In this document: positions 46,106-55,487 of the stretch, in pieces
Layout of the letters: each line of letters begins with the position of its first letter
Position numbering within the stretch: the first letter of the stretch is position 1
Assembly: GCF_000724485.1 (NCBI RefSeq)
Contig: NZ_CP007739.1
Span: 2,680,001 to 2,744,000 of the forward strand
Length of the DNA: 64,000 nucleotides
Direction: 5' to 3'
Source of the DNA: Bacillus methanolicus MGA3
GTDB lineage: Bacteria > Bacillota > Bacilli > Bacillales > Cytobacillaceae
Program-made: the position numbers and the translations under genes
Notes under the pieces: generated by a model
Told to the model about the DNA's origin: nothing
The model's input: only the letters and a program-made list of their open reading frames with translations
Databases searched by the model: none

Positions 46106-46546
46106 TTATTGTTCTAAGTATGCATTGAACATCCAAGCATGTTTCTTCAAACTTTTCTTAATCGAAATCAGCATATCTGCCGTTCCTTCGTCATCAGCTT
46201 CTTCAGCAAGATGAACCGCATCTTGGAGCTCGCCAAGCATTTTTGAAAAATCCTCGCTTATCGTTCTTACCATATCTTCTTCTTTTTCATCACCTGTTGC
46301 TTCTTTGATGGATGATATTTCGAGACATTCTTTCATTGTTGCCACCGGTTTTCCTTTAAGGGCTAGAATACGTTCTGCCAATTCGTCAATATGAACTGCA
46401 GCCTCGTTATAAAGTTCCTCAAATTTTTCATGAAGGGTAAAAAAATGGCGGCCTTTAATATACCAGTGATAATTGTGAAGCTTTACATACAAGACAGTCC
46501 AGTTTGCTACTTGTTTGTTTAGAGCTTGTATTAGTGATTCACTCAT
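46106..46546 (-). CDS. dps: Dps-family ferritin-like DNA-binding protein
   Basis: The 146-residue protein has the Dps ferroxidase signature spanning HNYHWYIKGRHFFTLHEKFE and AAVHIDELAERILAL, with the His and Asp/Glu ligands in place. Dps dodecamers store iron and protect DNA from peroxide. ATG 46546 follows GGGAGGTGGATATC; the frame's extra ten upstream codons are rejected. An AT-rich palindrome, TTTTTATAAATAAAAA, at 46578-46593 might bind PerR or Fur but is a poor match. Corresponds in position to ytkB. Confidence 0.92.
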   Translation of the reverse strand: MSESLIQALNKQVANWTVLYVKLHNYHWYIKGRHFFTLHEKFEELYNEAAVHIDELAERILALKGKPVATMKECLEISSIKEATGDEKEEDMVRTISEDFSKMLGELQDAVHLAEEADDEGTADMLISIKKSLKKHAWMFNAYLEQ

Positions 46547-46620
46547 GATATCCACCTCCCTTTTTAAAATAACCAAATTTTTATAAATAAAAACTGCATC
46601 TATGAAATATCTTCATTAAA

Positions 46621-47850
46621 TCAATCATTTAGCAAAAACGATTCTTTTTGTTTTATTTTTATAAAATATACAACAAAAAGAAATAATCCAGTTAATACAA
46701 AACCCATTCCTCCAATAAAGCCAAGCACTCTATTTTTTACTGCTTCTAATATGATGCCAGCTGCGAACATAGAGATTCCAATTATTGTATTTGACATAGT
46801 AGTCAGTAAACCAAATACTAAACCTTGATTTTCACTGGGCGTTTCCTTCATAACGATTGAATCGAAGCATGTATTGCAAATGCCTGATAAAAAAGAGATT
46901 GCAATATATAAAATAAAGGCAATGGCTACTGTATGAATTTGACTTAATAAAATGAGAAACGCCCCTTCTGCTATCAGAGTTGTCAAACCAACTAATAAAA
47001 GATGTTGGTGAATACGTTGAGCTATAATAAAACTTAGCATTAATCCAATCCCGAGGGCTCCATAAAAAAGCCCGACTCCAACATCATCAAGTTTAAATTC
47101 TTGAACTGCATAGATGCTAATGAGAACGTTGTCAATCCCGTTAAATAGCGGTACGATGAATTCAAAGAGAAATACAATATAAAGTGTACTTGATGCAATC
47201 ATTAATTTTTTAATGGTTTTTATAGAATGGAATATGTTAAATTGATCATTTTTCTTTATTTGGTGATTTTTATCGATTACAGGCAGAGGAAAGATGATCA
47301 TAGAAGCCAATAAAAAGGAAAGGCCATTTAAGCAAAATGTCAAATCCGGTCCAAAGAAAAATGCAACAATACCGCCTGAAAATGAGCCGACTATTAAAAC
47401 AATTCCAAGCATCACCTGTTCTAAACTATTAATCCTTATGATGTTTTCTTTCTTAACAAGCAACGGAATAAATGACTTTCTTGCAGGAGCATAGATCGCT
47501 TCCCCTGCAGCTAATACAAATGAGCTTGCATAAATAATCCAAATATGAGACTCGTTATTTACAAATATAAAAGAGATAGCAAAAACAATTCTTGATAAGT
47601 CAGTGATCATCATTATTTTTTTCCTTGAAAATTGGTCAGCTAAAAATCCTCCAAAGGGGCCAAATATTAAAAAAGGAACAACTCGAATAGCTAAAGCGAT
47701 GCCAACAGCAAACCCTGAACCAGTTAACTCAAGCAGCAGTGTCAAAAGAGCAACTTGACTAAAACGGTCCCCAATACCATTAACGATTCCAGCCAAAAAT
47801 AACCTTAAATAATTTTTTTCTTTATGAAGTATTTTTATTACATTAATCAC
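46621..47850 (-). CDS. MFS efflux transporter, macrolide/enterobactin exporter-like
   Basis: The 409-residue protein has twelve membrane helices and the MFS motif FGGFLADQFSRKKIM after helix 2, and is of the MFS_3/TetA_3-like type. Substrate unknown. The start is GTG 47850 with GGTGAT upstream. It lies 84 bases downstream of a co-directional ArsR-type regulator gene, and a copy of the regulator's probable operator sits between them, so it is probably the regulator's target. Confidence 0.82.
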   Translation of the reverse strand: MINVIKILHKEKNYLRLFLAGIVNGIGDRFSQVALLTLLLELTGSGFAVGIALAIRVVPFLIFGPFGGFLADQFSRKKIMMITDLSRIVFAISFIFVNNESHIWIIYASSFVLAAGEAIYAPARKSFIPLLVKKENIIRINSLEQVMLGIVLIVGSFSGGIVAFFFGPDLTFCLNGLSFLLASMIIFPLPVIDKNHQIKKNDQFNIFHSIKTIKKLMIASSTLYIVFLFEFIVPLFNGIDNVLISIYAVQEFKLDDVGVGLFYGALGIGLMLSFIIAQRIHQHLLLVGLTTLIAEGAFLILLSQIHTVAIAFILYIAISFLSGICNTCFDSIVMKETPSENQGLVFGLLTTMSNTIIGISMFAAGIILEAVKNRVLGFIGGMGFVLTGLFLFVVYFIKIKQKESFLLND

Positions 47851-47883
47851 AAAATCACCACTTAAATTTATTTTACAATCATC

Positions 47884-47905
47884 TAATTAGATATATGTCT
47901 AATTA
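47884..47905 (-). promoter_or_regulatory. Candidate operator before the MFS gene
   Basis: TAATTAGATATATGTCTAATTA, shown here in two halves TAATTAGATAT and ATGTCTAATTA, is a 22-bp near-perfect palindrome 34 bases upstream of the MFS start. A related 22-bp site precedes the regulator gene. Confidence 0.65.
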
Positions 47906-47934
47906 TATTCACAAAAAAATATTGCATAATTTTT

Positions 47935-48513
47935 TTAATTGGAAATCCAAAGTTCTGGGGGATTCATTTCATATTTATTATTTTCCCGATACATAAAATG
48001 GTTCATGATCAATTCTCTTCTTAATGTTGCATAATCTTCATGAAATTGTTTTAGATAGTCATTAATTTCTTTTTCATCATAAGTAACTCCGATTTTTAAA
48101 CCTTTAACAATATGTGCAAGTACGATTATTTTTTTCTTTCGTTGAGCAGGCAACTGTTTTAATTTGCCATCAATCGTAAAGAAATTTTTTATAACCTGAC
48201 TACGATCGAATTCTGTTGTTTTAAATTCTTCATTTTTTTGATGTTCAGAAACCATATTTAGTATTGCTGTTGCACCATATTCAAGTTTTTTGACATTTAA
48301 TGAAAAATATATGGTGTTCTTATCACGTCTTTCATTAATTAACCCTATGTCACGAAGTTTAGCCATATGATGTGTAATTGTCGGCGGTTTTAAACCAAGT
48401 TTTCCTGCTATCGCTTGACCATGTAATGGACCATGCCGCAATAAAGCAAGAATACGAATCCTTGTGGGATCACCTAAAGTTTTGTGGAAATTAACAAGCC
48501 TGCTTAACTGCAA
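47935..48513 (-). CDS. ArsR-family HTH regulator with C-terminal DUF2087 domain
   Basis: The 192-residue protein has an ArsR winged helix (LGDPTRIRILALLRHGPLHG and KPPTITHHMAKLRDIGLI). After a linker comes a DUF2087 domain (about 100-185) with FFTIDGKLKQLPAQRKKKII and LIMNHFMYRE. No metal-binding Cys motif typical of ArsR metal sensors is present, so another ligand is likely. The start is TTG 48513, with AGGAGGG six bases upstream. It probably represses itself and the MFS gene through the shared 22-bp palindromes. Confidence 0.83.
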   Translation of the reverse strand: MQLSRLVNFHKTLGDPTRIRILALLRHGPLHGQAIAGKLGLKPPTITHHMAKLRDIGLINERRDKNTIYFSLNVKKLEYGATAILNMVSEHQKNEEFKTTEFDRSQVIKNFFTIDGKLKQLPAQRKKKIIVLAHIVKGLKIGVTYDEKEINDYLKQFHEDYATLRRELIMNHFMYRENNKYEMNPPELWISN

Positions 48514-48525
48514 TATGAACCCTCC

Positions 48526-48547
48526 TAATTAAACCTATATCTAATTA
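48526..48547 (-). promoter_or_regulatory. Candidate operator before the ArsR-DUF2087 gene
   Basis: TAATTAAACCT and ATATCTAATTA form an imperfect 22-bp palindrome sharing its ends and most positions with the site upstream of the MFS gene. It touches the regulator's ribosome binding site. Confidence 0.65.
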
Positions 48548-48741
48548 GATAATTAAATCAATCGACTTTTGAACAAAATTTAAAATTATCAAAAATTGGG
48601 TGCAATTTTATGGATCGTTTTGGATTCATCAGCAGTGTTTGTTTACAACCATTTTGGCGCGGTTTCTTTTTCGTTGTCATTAGGACAAACAAACGATGAA
48701 TAAATTAATAATAATTCTTTTTTAAAAAAGAGGTGTATCCA

Positions 48742-48990
48742 TTGACTGATCAAAGGAATAAAGCATTTACACGTTTAAAAGCGTACCGCCCCTATCATAG
48801 CCCAAATGATCCGTGCAGACCTATAGGAGTCAAATTCTATTCCACTCCTCCAAACCTTTATATGGGATTCCAACCTCCGAATTTGCAGCAATTTTCAGCG
48901 CATGAGGCACTAAAAAAGGGGACATTATGGCCTGCATTTTGGGATTATTACGAAAACCCGTATGAAGCAAAAAGGGAGGACACAATGTGA
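48742..48990 (+). CDS. cotJA: Spore coat-associated protein CotJA
   Basis: An 82-residue Pro/Tyr-rich protein with the family segment [20 protein letters not shown] and a [19 protein letters not shown] stretch. The start is TTG 48742 with AGAGGTG six bases upstream; the GTG three codons earlier lies in that site. It overlaps cotJB by four bases. In B. subtilis the cotJ operon is transcribed in the mother cell by sigma-E; no clear sigma-E boxes were recognised here. Confidence 0.9.
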   Translation: MTDQRNKAFTRLKAYRPYHSPNDPCRPIGVKFYSTPPNLYMGFQPPNLQQFSAHEALKKGTLWPAFWDYYENPYEAKREDTM

Positions 48991-49247
48991 AACAGCTGCC
49001 CCAGGAATATTATCAAAATTTAGAAGAAATTCAAGCTGTTGATTTTGTGCTTGTGGAATTGACTCTTTATTTAGATACACATCCAGATGATTATCAAGCG
49101 ATGCAGCAGTTCAATCAGTATGCGCAATACAGCAAACAACTTAAGCAAGCTTTTGAAGCAAAGTATGGTCCTCTTCAACAATACGGAAACAGTTATACGG
49201 ATGCGAATTGGAGTTGGGGAACGACCCCTTGGCCATGGCAAGTTTAG
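48987..49247 (+). CDS. cotJB: Spore coat protein CotJB
   Basis: The 86-residue protein begins [20 protein letters not shown] and ends with the aromatic tail [10 protein letters not shown]...[12 protein letters not shown] typical of CotJB. GTG 48987 overlaps the cotJA stop (GTGA) and has AGGGAGGA upstream. Second gene of the cotJABC operon. Confidence 0.9.
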   Translation: MKQLPQEYYQNLEEIQAVDFVLVELTLYLDTHPDDYQAMQQFNQYAQYSKQLKQAFEAKYGPLQQYGNSYTDANWSWGTTPWPWQV

Positions 49248-49265
49248 CGTAGGAGGAGAGGAATT

Positions 49266-49835
49266 ATGTGGATTTATGAGAAAAAGCTGCAATACCCGGT
49301 AAAGGTTAGTACTTGTAATCCAAAGCTTGCCAAATATTTGATCGAGCAATACGGAGGAGCGGACGGTGAATTAGCTGCGGCACTCCGTTATTTAAACCAG
49401 CGCTATACAATCCCTGATAATGTAGTGGGGTTGCTGACGGATATCGGGACGGAAGAGTTTGCACATCTTGAAATGATTGCAACGATGGTTTATAAACTGA
49501 CAAAAGACGCAACACCGGAACAATTAAGAGACGCGGGGTTAGGAGATCATTATGCCAACCATGATTCAGCTTTATTTTATCACAACGCGGCAGGAGCCCC
49601 TTTTACGGCTACATATATCCAAGCGAAAGGAGATCCGATTGCTGATCTCTATGAAGATATAGCAGCCGAAGAAAAGGCAAGAGCCACGTATCAATGGCTT
49701 ATCGACATGTCCGATGATCCTGACTTAAACGACAGTTTACGCTTCTTAAGGGAACGGGAAATCGTTCATTCACAGCGTTTCCGTGAAGCGGTGGAATTAT
49801 TAAAAGAAGAAAGGGATCGTCAAAAGATTTTTTAA
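49266..49835 (+). CDS. cotJC: Spore coat protein CotJC, manganese catalase family
   Basis: The 189-residue ferritin-like protein has the di-manganese ligands expected for Mn catalases, in DGELAAALRYLNQRY, GTEEFAHLEMIATM, AAEEKARATYQWL and REREIVHSQRF. It may break down hydrogen peroxide in the spore coat. ATG 49266 follows GGAGGAGAGGAATT. Last gene of the cotJ operon. Confidence 0.93.
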   Translation: MWIYEKKLQYPVKVSTCNPKLAKYLIEQYGGADGELAAALRYLNQRYTIPDNVVGLLTDIGTEEFAHLEMIATMVYKLTKDATPEQLRDAGLGDHYANHDSALFYHNAAGAPFTATYIQAKGDPIADLYEDIAAEEKARATYQWLIDMSDDPDLNDSLRFLREREIVHSQRFREAVELLKEERDRQKIF

Positions 49836-50128
49836 AATAAATAATGTGGTTCTGTTCAAAAACTTTAAGGGTCAATGTGTTTCTTTATGTTTAAACATAT
49901 CCAGTGTGTTTGTAAAACTAAGACAAAAGAGGCTGGCCAATAAGTGCCTGGCCCCCTTCTGCAATTCTAAATATTGAAGATACATTGCATATTTTCAATA
50001 TTTAGCAACAAAGGGAGGCATGGCTCTTCGTTTTGGGCCAGCTTCTTTTAATATGAATATTTGATTGAGTAATTTGTTTCCAAAACAAACATCAATATTT
50101 TACAGTTCACAAGGCTTTTCTTAATTCA
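49836..50128. other. Gene-free region between cotJC and luxS
   Basis: No gene is seen. The region is mainly occupied by the second long GGCTG-armed element (49931-50042). Confidence 0.7.
49929..50045. repeat. Long (~115 bp) GGCTG-armed inverted-repeat element, copy 2
   Basis: The ends GGCTGGCC (49931-49938) and GGGCCAGC (50035-50042) form the outer inverted repeat. ATAAGTGCCTGGCCCCC, the inner AAATATTGAA...TTTTCAATATTT and a trailing TTAGCAAC are shared with copy 1 at 34537-34656. Confidence 0.75.
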
Positions 50129-50602
50129 TTAAGCAAATACTTGCTTTAAGTCTTCTTTGCTTTGTTCAAGCCAGAAGCGCATTAAGCGTTTTGCTCCCTC
50201 AAGATCATGCAGTTTTGCCTGGCCGCATTGTCTTTCATTTGCAGCAGGCACTTCAGTAACTTCAATTGCTTCTTTCATTGTATCTTCGAGAAGATCAATG
50301 ATTTCATCTACAGTCGGCTCCCCACTCACAACAAGGTAATAACCTGTTTGGCAACCCATCGGAGAAATATCGATAATATCAAAATGATCATATTTCTCCG
50401 CATGTTTGCGGATTGTAAATGCAAGCAAATGCTCCAGTGTATGGATGGCATCAGGCTTCATTGCCTGTTTGTTTGGCTGGCAAAAACGAATATCATATTT
50501 ATTTACAACACCGTCGCTGCCCACTTTATGAACACCGCAATGTCTTACATAAGGGGCTTTTACAGCATTATGATCTAATTCAAAGCTTTCTACAGAAGGC
50601 AT
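50129..50602 (-). CDS. luxS: S-ribosylhomocysteine lyase LuxS
   Basis: Splits S-ribosylhomocysteine into homocysteine and the AI-2 precursor DPD, recycling the product of SAM-dependent methylation. The 157-residue protein has the metal site HTLEH (His54, His58) with Cys126 in ERQCGQAK, and catalytic Cys84 in [13 protein letters not shown] 50602 follows AAAGGAGTGAAATCAA. Normal length. Confidence 0.96.
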   Translation of the reverse strand: MPSVESFELDHNAVKAPYVRHCGVHKVGSDGVVNKYDIRFCQPNKQAMKPDAIHTLEHLLAFTIRKHAEKYDHFDIIDISPMGCQTGYYLVVSGEPTVDEIIDLLEDTMKEAIEVTEVPAANERQCGQAKLHDLEGAKRLMRFWLEQSKEDLKQVFA

Positions 50603-50744
50603 TTGATTTCACTCCTTTTATTCTTATATGTTTATCATAACGTAAATTCCGACTTTTTTCATCTACTTACCAAGAATTTCTCTATTTTAGACGGGAAGGG
50701 CAAAAATATGGTATCTTTACTGTTAGTAAAAGGAGGCTTTGACC

Positions 50745-50975
50745 ATGATCGGAAAACTGATGATTGGAATCATCCGCTTTTATCAAAAAGTGATTTCACC
50801 TTTAAAACCCCCAACTTGCCGTTTTTATCCTACATGCTCCCATTATGGACTCGAAGCAATCAGACGCTTTGGCCCTTTAAAAGGGGGCTGGCTTACCATC
50901 AAACGTATTCTCAAATGCCATCCCTTTCATCCCGGAGGATTTGATCCTGTTCCAGATAAAAAGCCTAAGCATTAA
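50745..50975 (+). CDS. ytjA: Membrane protein insertion efficiency factor YidD
   Basis: A 76-residue protein with the YidD core [20 protein letters not shown] and [22 protein letters not shown]. The conserved Cys residues and amphipathic N-terminal helix suggest membrane association with YidC/OxaA. ATG 50745 follows AGGAGGCTTTGACC. It converges with ytiB; their ends overlap by four bases. Confidence 0.93.
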   Translation: MIGKLMIGIIRFYQKVISPLKPPTCRFYPTCSHYGLEAIRRFGPLKGGWLTIKRILKCHPFHPGGFDPVPDKKPKH

Positions 50976-51535
50976 TCTTCATAGCCATTTACAATTAAGT
51001 CAAGCTTTCCTGTCTTAGGGTCAATAACCAAACCATGGACTGGAATATCATTCGGCAAAAGCGGGTGGTTTTTTATCACATTTACACTGTGTGATACGCT
51101 CTCATGAACATTTTCAAAGCCTTTCAGCCATTCGTTTACATTTATTCCCGAATAATTTAATGTATCAATCGTTTCTTTCTTAATGCCTCTATCATACATG
51201 TTTTCAATCACGTCATCCGCTTTCATTCCGCTCATACCGCAATCATAATGGCCGATTACAAGTACTTCCTTTGCCTTCAATTGATAGACGGCAACAAGCA
51301 AACTTCTCATGATGCTTCCAAACGGATGTGTAACTAATGCACCTGCATTTTTGACAATCTTTACATCACCATTCCCGACATTCATTGCTTTCGGAAGCAG
51401 CTCTATTAATCTCGTATCCATACATGTTAAGATCACTAATTTTTTATTCGGGAATTTCGTTGTTTCAAATTCTTTATATTTTTCCTCAGCAACAAATTTC
51501 TTATTGTATTGTAATATTTCATCAAGCAGTTTCAA
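50972..51535 (-). CDS. ytiB: Beta-class carbonic anhydrase YtiB
   Basis: The 187-residue enzyme has the zinc ligands in LTCMDTR (Cys, Asp) and GHYDCGM (His, Cys), with [13 protein letters not shown] between, typical of clade-D beta-carbonic anhydrases. It interconverts CO2 and bicarbonate. The start is TTG 51535 behind AAAGGAAG; seven upstream codons precede without a better site. Confidence 0.92.
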   Translation of the reverse strand: MKLLDEILQYNKKFVAEEKYKEFETTKFPNKKLVILTCMDTRLIELLPKAMNVGNGDVKIVKNAGALVTHPFGSIMRSLLVAVYQLKAKEVLVIGHYDCGMSGMKADDVIENMYDRGIKKETIDTLNYSGINVNEWLKGFENVHESVSHSVNVIKNHPLLPNDIPVHGLVIDPKTGKLDLIVNGYED

Positions 51536-51735
51536 ATTATTCTTCCTTTCCACCAAGCTGATTTATTTTATCTTTATATTAGAATACAAAAAACACCTGA
51601 AATAAACAATTTTTTTCCTTATTTTGTTTTATAAAGATCCGATTCGTCATAAATGGGTTCCTTTTTCTGTCACGTATGAACTTTCTGATTGAGGAAGAAC
51701 CTAATCTTGTATCAACATTAAAGGGGTGATACAAG

Positions 51736-51894
51736 ATGGCAAAGGATGTACTTTGTGAAGTGAACAATTGCTCATACTGGGCACAAGGAAATCGCTGCAG
51801 TGCAGATCAGATTTACGTTGTCAGCCATGCGGGAACGAAGGCAGATAGCAGTAAAGAGACAGATTGTAAAACATTTGAACCTGCAGGGCATTAA
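51736..51894 (+). CDS. DUF1540 small Cys-rich protein
   Basis: A 52-residue protein, MAKDVLCEVNNCSYWAQGNR at the start, with four Cys (7, 12, 21, 44) spaced as in DUF1540, probably a metal-binding mini-domain. ATG 51736 follows AAAGGGGTGATACAAG. A strong palindromic terminator follows the stop. DUF1540 proteins are often linked to sporulation, but the role is unknown. Confidence 0.85.
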   Translation: MAKDVLCEVNNCSYWAQGNRCSADQIYVVSHAGTKADSSKETDCKTFEPAGH

Positions 51895-51905
51895 TATTCA
51901 AAGAT

Positions 51906-51949
51906 AAACAGGGGCTGACCCTTTGTTTTTAACTCAGCCCCTGTTTTTT
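51906..51949. repeat. GGCTG-family palindrome/terminator after the DUF1540 gene
   Basis: AAACAGGGGCTGA (51906-51918) pairs perfectly with TCAGCCCCTGTTT (51934-51946), followed by T residues. Confidence 0.88.
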
Positions 51950-52109
51950 CTCGTTTTTTCCCGGATCTAGCCGGGGGTTTGTGCTTTGATTTAATTTATA
52001 AGCCTTTATAAGCCCTTAATCTAATTTTATGACTCATTATTTTGGTTTATGAGCCTTCAAGCCTTTTTTTAAGCCTTCTTACTGATACATCTTATACCAC
52101 TGCCTCCCA

Positions 52110-53588
52110 TTAAAACAGCTCAGACAATTTTCTTCTTAAGAGCTTTTTAGCCGCATTTCGCGGAAGCTCTGAAACAAATTTAATCTTCTTCGGGACCTTA
52201 TATTTCGCTAGCTTTTCTGTACAGAAGCTAATGACCTCCTCTTCTGAAAGCTGCGACCCCCTGTTCCTTGCAATAACTGCAGCAGGAACTTGTCCCCATT
52301 TCTCATCAGGAAGTCCGGTTACTCCTGCATCGCTTATTTCAGGATGGGACAACAGCACTCCTTCAATTTCAGCTGGATAAATGTTTTCTCCACCGGAAAT
52401 AATCAAGTCTTGGCGCCGATCGAGGACATATAGGAAACCTTCATCATCCATATACCCAATATCTCCTGTTGCAAGCCATCCATTTTGGATCGAATCCTTT
52501 GTTGCCTGTTCCCGATTTAAATACCCGATTGTCACATTGGGGCCTTTCACATAAATTTCTCCCTCTTCATACGGAGCTGCTTTTCTACCTGAAGAATTCA
52601 AAATTTTCAACTGTGACGGGAATAATGCTTTCCCGGCGGATCCAAGTTTCGACATGGCATGTTCGGGAGCAAGCGTCACGATTTGTGAAGCCGTTTCCGT
52701 CATACCATATGTTTGAAAAACAGGTATCCCTTTTTCGACACATTTTTCAAGAAGTGAAAGCGGGGCAGGTCCGCCTCCCAATAACATGCAGCGAAAGGTC
52801 TTTGGCAAAGTTTTATCGTTAAGAGAATTTATCATCCGCCTTAGCATGACACTAACGACAGACATAATCGTAACATTGTGCTTTTGAATGTCCTTTATTA
52901 CTTGTTCTTCATCAAATGTCTCATGAAGGACGATTGTCATTCCGTAAATCATGCTTCGTACAAGGATTGAATAGCCGCTAATGTGAAATAAAGGCACTGC
53001 ACACAGCCACGTGTCTGCCTCTAATAAGCCTAAATTTAGGGCAGAACCTATTGCACTCCACCAATGGTTTCCGTATGTTTGCAATACTCCCTTCGGTTTG
53101 CCGGTTGTACCAGATGTATACATAACTGAACAAACATCATTCATATGATATTCATCTAAAATTTCAGGGGAGGAGACTTTTCTTTGAAAAAGGTTTTGCT
53201 TTGTTATGATTGTAAGTCCGTCAATTTTTCTAGTGAATTCATGAATATGCCTCTCAAATGCATCTTCTGTTATTAAAAAGGATGAACGTGAATCGTTAAG
53301 TTGCCAAATAAGCTCCTCAGTCGTTAATCGGTTATTAAGGATTACCGCTTTAACTCCAAGCATCTGCATCGCAAGCAAAATTAGAACAGTATCCTGGTGA
53401 TTTTTGAGCAGCACTCCGACAAACTGGCCTTTTTTTAAGCCAACCGTTGAAAGTTGGCCAGCAGTTTTAGTAGAAAGATGAAACAATTCCCAAAACGTGA
53501 TGGAAGAATCGCAGAAGTGGATGGCGATTCGATCAGGGGTAAGGTCCGCACGTTTTTTCAGCCAATTTGGTATTGTTTGTTCCTCCAT
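52110..53588 (-). CDS. menE: 2-succinylbenzoate-CoA ligase MenE
   Basis: An acyl-CoA synthetase of 492 residues that activates o-succinylbenzoate in menaquinone synthesis. The AMP-binding P-loop is MYTSGTTGKPKGV. The adenylation motifs YGMTET and TGDIGYMDDEG and the hinge LDRRQDLIISGGENIYP are complete, with the C-terminal catalytic Lys in NAAKKLLRR. ATG 53588 follows AAGGTGAATATCAGC; upstream codons fall in a repeat. Separated from menB by a terminator-like hairpin and a dispersed repeat. Confidence 0.93.
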   Translation of the reverse strand: MEEQTIPNWLKKRADLTPDRIAIHFCDSSITFWELFHLSTKTAGQLSTVGLKKGQFVGVLLKNHQDTVLILLAMQMLGVKAVILNNRLTTEELIWQLNDSRSSFLITEDAFERHIHEFTRKIDGLTIITKQNLFQRKVSSPEILDEYHMNDVCSVMYTSGTTGKPKGVLQTYGNHWWSAIGSALNLGLLEADTWLCAVPLFHISGYSILVRSMIYGMTIVLHETFDEEQVIKDIQKHNVTIMSVVSVMLRRMINSLNDKTLPKTFRCMLLGGGPAPLSLLEKCVEKGIPVFQTYGMTETASQIVTLAPEHAMSKLGSAGKALFPSQLKILNSSGRKAAPYEEGEIYVKGPNVTIGYLNREQATKDSIQNGWLATGDIGYMDDEGFLYVLDRRQDLIISGGENIYPAEIEGVLLSHPEISDAGVTGLPDEKWGQVPAAVIARNRGSQLSEEEVISFCTEKLAKYKVPKKIKFVSELPRNAAKKLLRRKLSELF

Positions 53589-53606
53589 GCTGATATTCAC
53601 CTTCCC

Positions 53607-53640
53607 AGTTTTTACTCCCAACCCTAATATGGAAATTAAA
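53607..53640. repeat. 34-bp dispersed repeat, copy 2
   Basis: Matches 34351-34384 at 32 of 34 positions (AGTTTTTACTCCCAACCCTA ... TGGAAATTAAA). Here it lies between the menB hairpin and the menE ribosome binding site. Confidence 0.8.
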
Positions 53641-53649
53641 ATAACAAGA

Positions 53650-53684
53650 TAATAAAACAGCCTGATGGAAAGCCATCAAGCTGT
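53650..53684 (-). terminator. Terminator-like hairpin after menB
   Basis: On the minus strand ACAGCTTGATGG pairs with CCATCAGGCTGT, with one mismatch, around CTTT. It is followed by TTTTATTATC. It may attenuate transcription between menB and menE. Confidence 0.7.
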
Positions 53685-53716
53685 GATGAAATGTAAATTT
53701 TATCAAACCTAAAGCA

Positions 53717-54535
53717 TCAAGGAAAACGAGGAAATTGGCCAAAATCAGGTTTGCGTTTTTCCTTAAATGCATCTCTTCCTTCTTTCGCTTCATCTGTTGT
53801 ATAGTATAAAAGCGTTGCATCTCCTGCAAATTGCTGAAGACCCGCAAGACCATCTGTATCTGCATTAAATGCTGCCTTCAAAAAGCGAATGGCAGTCGGG
53901 CTTTTTTCAAGAATTTCTTCACACCATTTAATCGTTTCCTCTTCAACTTTTTCAAGTGGAACGACAGTGTTGACAAGCCCCATTTCGAGTGCCTCTTGTG
54001 CATTGTATTGACGGCATAAATACCAGATTTCGCGTGCTTTTTTATGTCCGACAATTCTTGCAAGGTAGCCAGACCCATAACCTGCATCAAAGCTGCCGAC
54101 TTTCGGTCCTGTTTGTCCAAAAATGGCATTATCTGCTGCAATCGTTAAATCACATACAACGTGAAGTACATGGCCGCCGCCGATTGCATAACCTTTCACC
54201 ATCGCAATGACTGGTTTTGGAATAACACGGATTAGCCGCTGAAGATCAAGAACATTTAAACGAGGAATTTTATCTTCACCTACATAGCCGCCATGGCCGC
54301 GAACCTTTTGGTCCCCACCGGAACAAAACGCCTTATCTCCTGCACCGGTTAAGATAATGACTCCAATGTTTTGATCGTCGCGAGCATAAGAAAAAGCATC
54401 GATTAATTCCATCACTGTTTTAGGTCGGAAAGCATTATGTACTTCCGGACGATTAATTGTAATTTTTGCAATACCTTTATATGTTTCGTAAATAATATCT
54501 TCATACTGACGGCCAGGGATCCACTCAACTGCCAT
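53717..54535 (-). CDS. menB: 1,4-dihydroxy-2-naphthoyl-CoA synthase MenB
   Basis: A crotonase-family enzyme of 272 residues that closes the second ring of the naphthoquinone. Typical segments are the oxyanion-hole loop [16 protein letters not shown] (after GAGDKAF), the Arg-rich [11 protein letters not shown], and [14 protein letters not shown] near the active site. ATG 54535 follows GAGGAGGATTTAAA. Member of the menF-D-H-B-E cluster. Confidence 0.95.
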   Translation of the reverse strand: MAVEWIPGRQYEDIIYETYKGIAKITINRPEVHNAFRPKTVMELIDAFSYARDDQNIGVIILTGAGDKAFCSGGDQKVRGHGGYVGEDKIPRLNVLDLQRLIRVIPKPVIAMVKGYAIGGGHVLHVVCDLTIAADNAIFGQTGPKVGSFDAGYGSGYLARIVGHKKAREIWYLCRQYNAQEALEMGLVNTVVPLEKVEEETIKWCEEILEKSPTAIRFLKAAFNADTDGLAGLQQFAGDATLLYYTTDEAKEGRDAFKEKRKPDFGQFPRFP

Positions 54536-54665
54536 TTTAAATCCTCCTCTTTTTCATTTATTTGATAAGGCGATTTTTTCCTACAGTGTACTTGTATATT
54601 GAACATACTATCTGCATTTCCAATGATGGCTTGATGAACCAATCGACAGTGCTTGTCGAACTTGC

Positions 54666-55487
54666 TCATTTTTGCTCATTTGATTGAGACAAAAACCCAC
54701 TTACTATTGTACCAAACTTTTCAGGTTTTTCCACATGTATTGCATGTCCGCAGCCTTCTACATTGATCCACCGACAATTTTTGATTTTAATTTTCATCAT
54801 TTTGGCGATTTCGCAAAACTTTTGATCTAAAGAACCTGTAATCAACAACACTTCATGTGGTAATTTTTCAAGCTCATCCCACCACGAAGGCTGGGCGCCG
54901 GTTCCCATGCCAATTAAACTGTTAGCAAGCCCTATTTTAGAATTTTTCAATCTTTGCATTCTTATGCCGGCTCGAATAGATTTTGGAAGTGTCTGCTGTG
55001 ATTGAAATAGGGGGATATTCTCCCAGTAAGAAATAAACGGTTCTATTCCTTTTTCAAGAATAAAAGCAGCCAAATTCTCATCTCGGATTCTTCGCTCTTG
55101 TCTTTCTTCTTCAAGCGCTAGACCTGGGGAAGAACTTTCCAATATTAATTTTCGAACTCGATGAGGATATCGTACCGCAAATGTTAAAGCAAGTCTTCCT
55201 CCCATCGAATACCCTAAAATATCTGCCTTTTCAATCCCTAACTGGTCCATTAAAGAATCAAGATCAGCTGCTACAGACAAAATATGGTAACGATTCGCTT
55301 CTTCAGGGCTTTTCGTTTTTCCGTGGCCAATGATGTCAATCATAATAAGCCGGGAATGGCTGCTCCAGCTTTTACAAAACGGATTCCATGTAGAGGAATC
55401 ACCTGTGAATCCATGAAGCAAAATTAGTGGAAATCCATCTCCACATATATCGACATGGTAATGAACACCATTTAAGACATATTTCAT
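54666..55487 (-). CDS. menH: SHCHC synthase MenH
   Basis: An alpha/beta hydrolase of 273 residues, with LLHGFTGDSSTW near the N-terminus, the nucleophile GYSMGG (Ser94) and His in GCGHAIHVEKP. It removes pyruvate from SEPHCHC in menaquinone synthesis. The start ATG 55487 overlaps the menD stop by one base (TAATG), showing coupling. Confidence 0.92.
   Translation of the reverse strand: MKYVLNGVHYHVDICGDGFPLILLHGFTGDSSTWNPFCKSWSSHSRLIMIDIIGHGKTKSPEEANRYHILSVAADLDSLMDQLGIEKADILGYSMGGRLALTFAVRYPHRVRKLILESSSPGLALEEERQERRIRDENLAAFILEKGIEPFISYWENIPLFQSQQTLPKSIRAGIRMQRLKNSKIGLANSLIGMGTGAQPSWWDELEKLPHEVLLITGSLDQKFCEIAKMMKIKIKNCRWINVEGCGHAIHVEKPEKFGTIVSGFLSQSNEQK

Noticed and set aside
46578..46593. 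AT-rich palindrome upstream of dps as a PerR or Fur box
   Set aside because: It matches the PerR consensus poorly, and AT-rich palindromes are expected by chance in this region.
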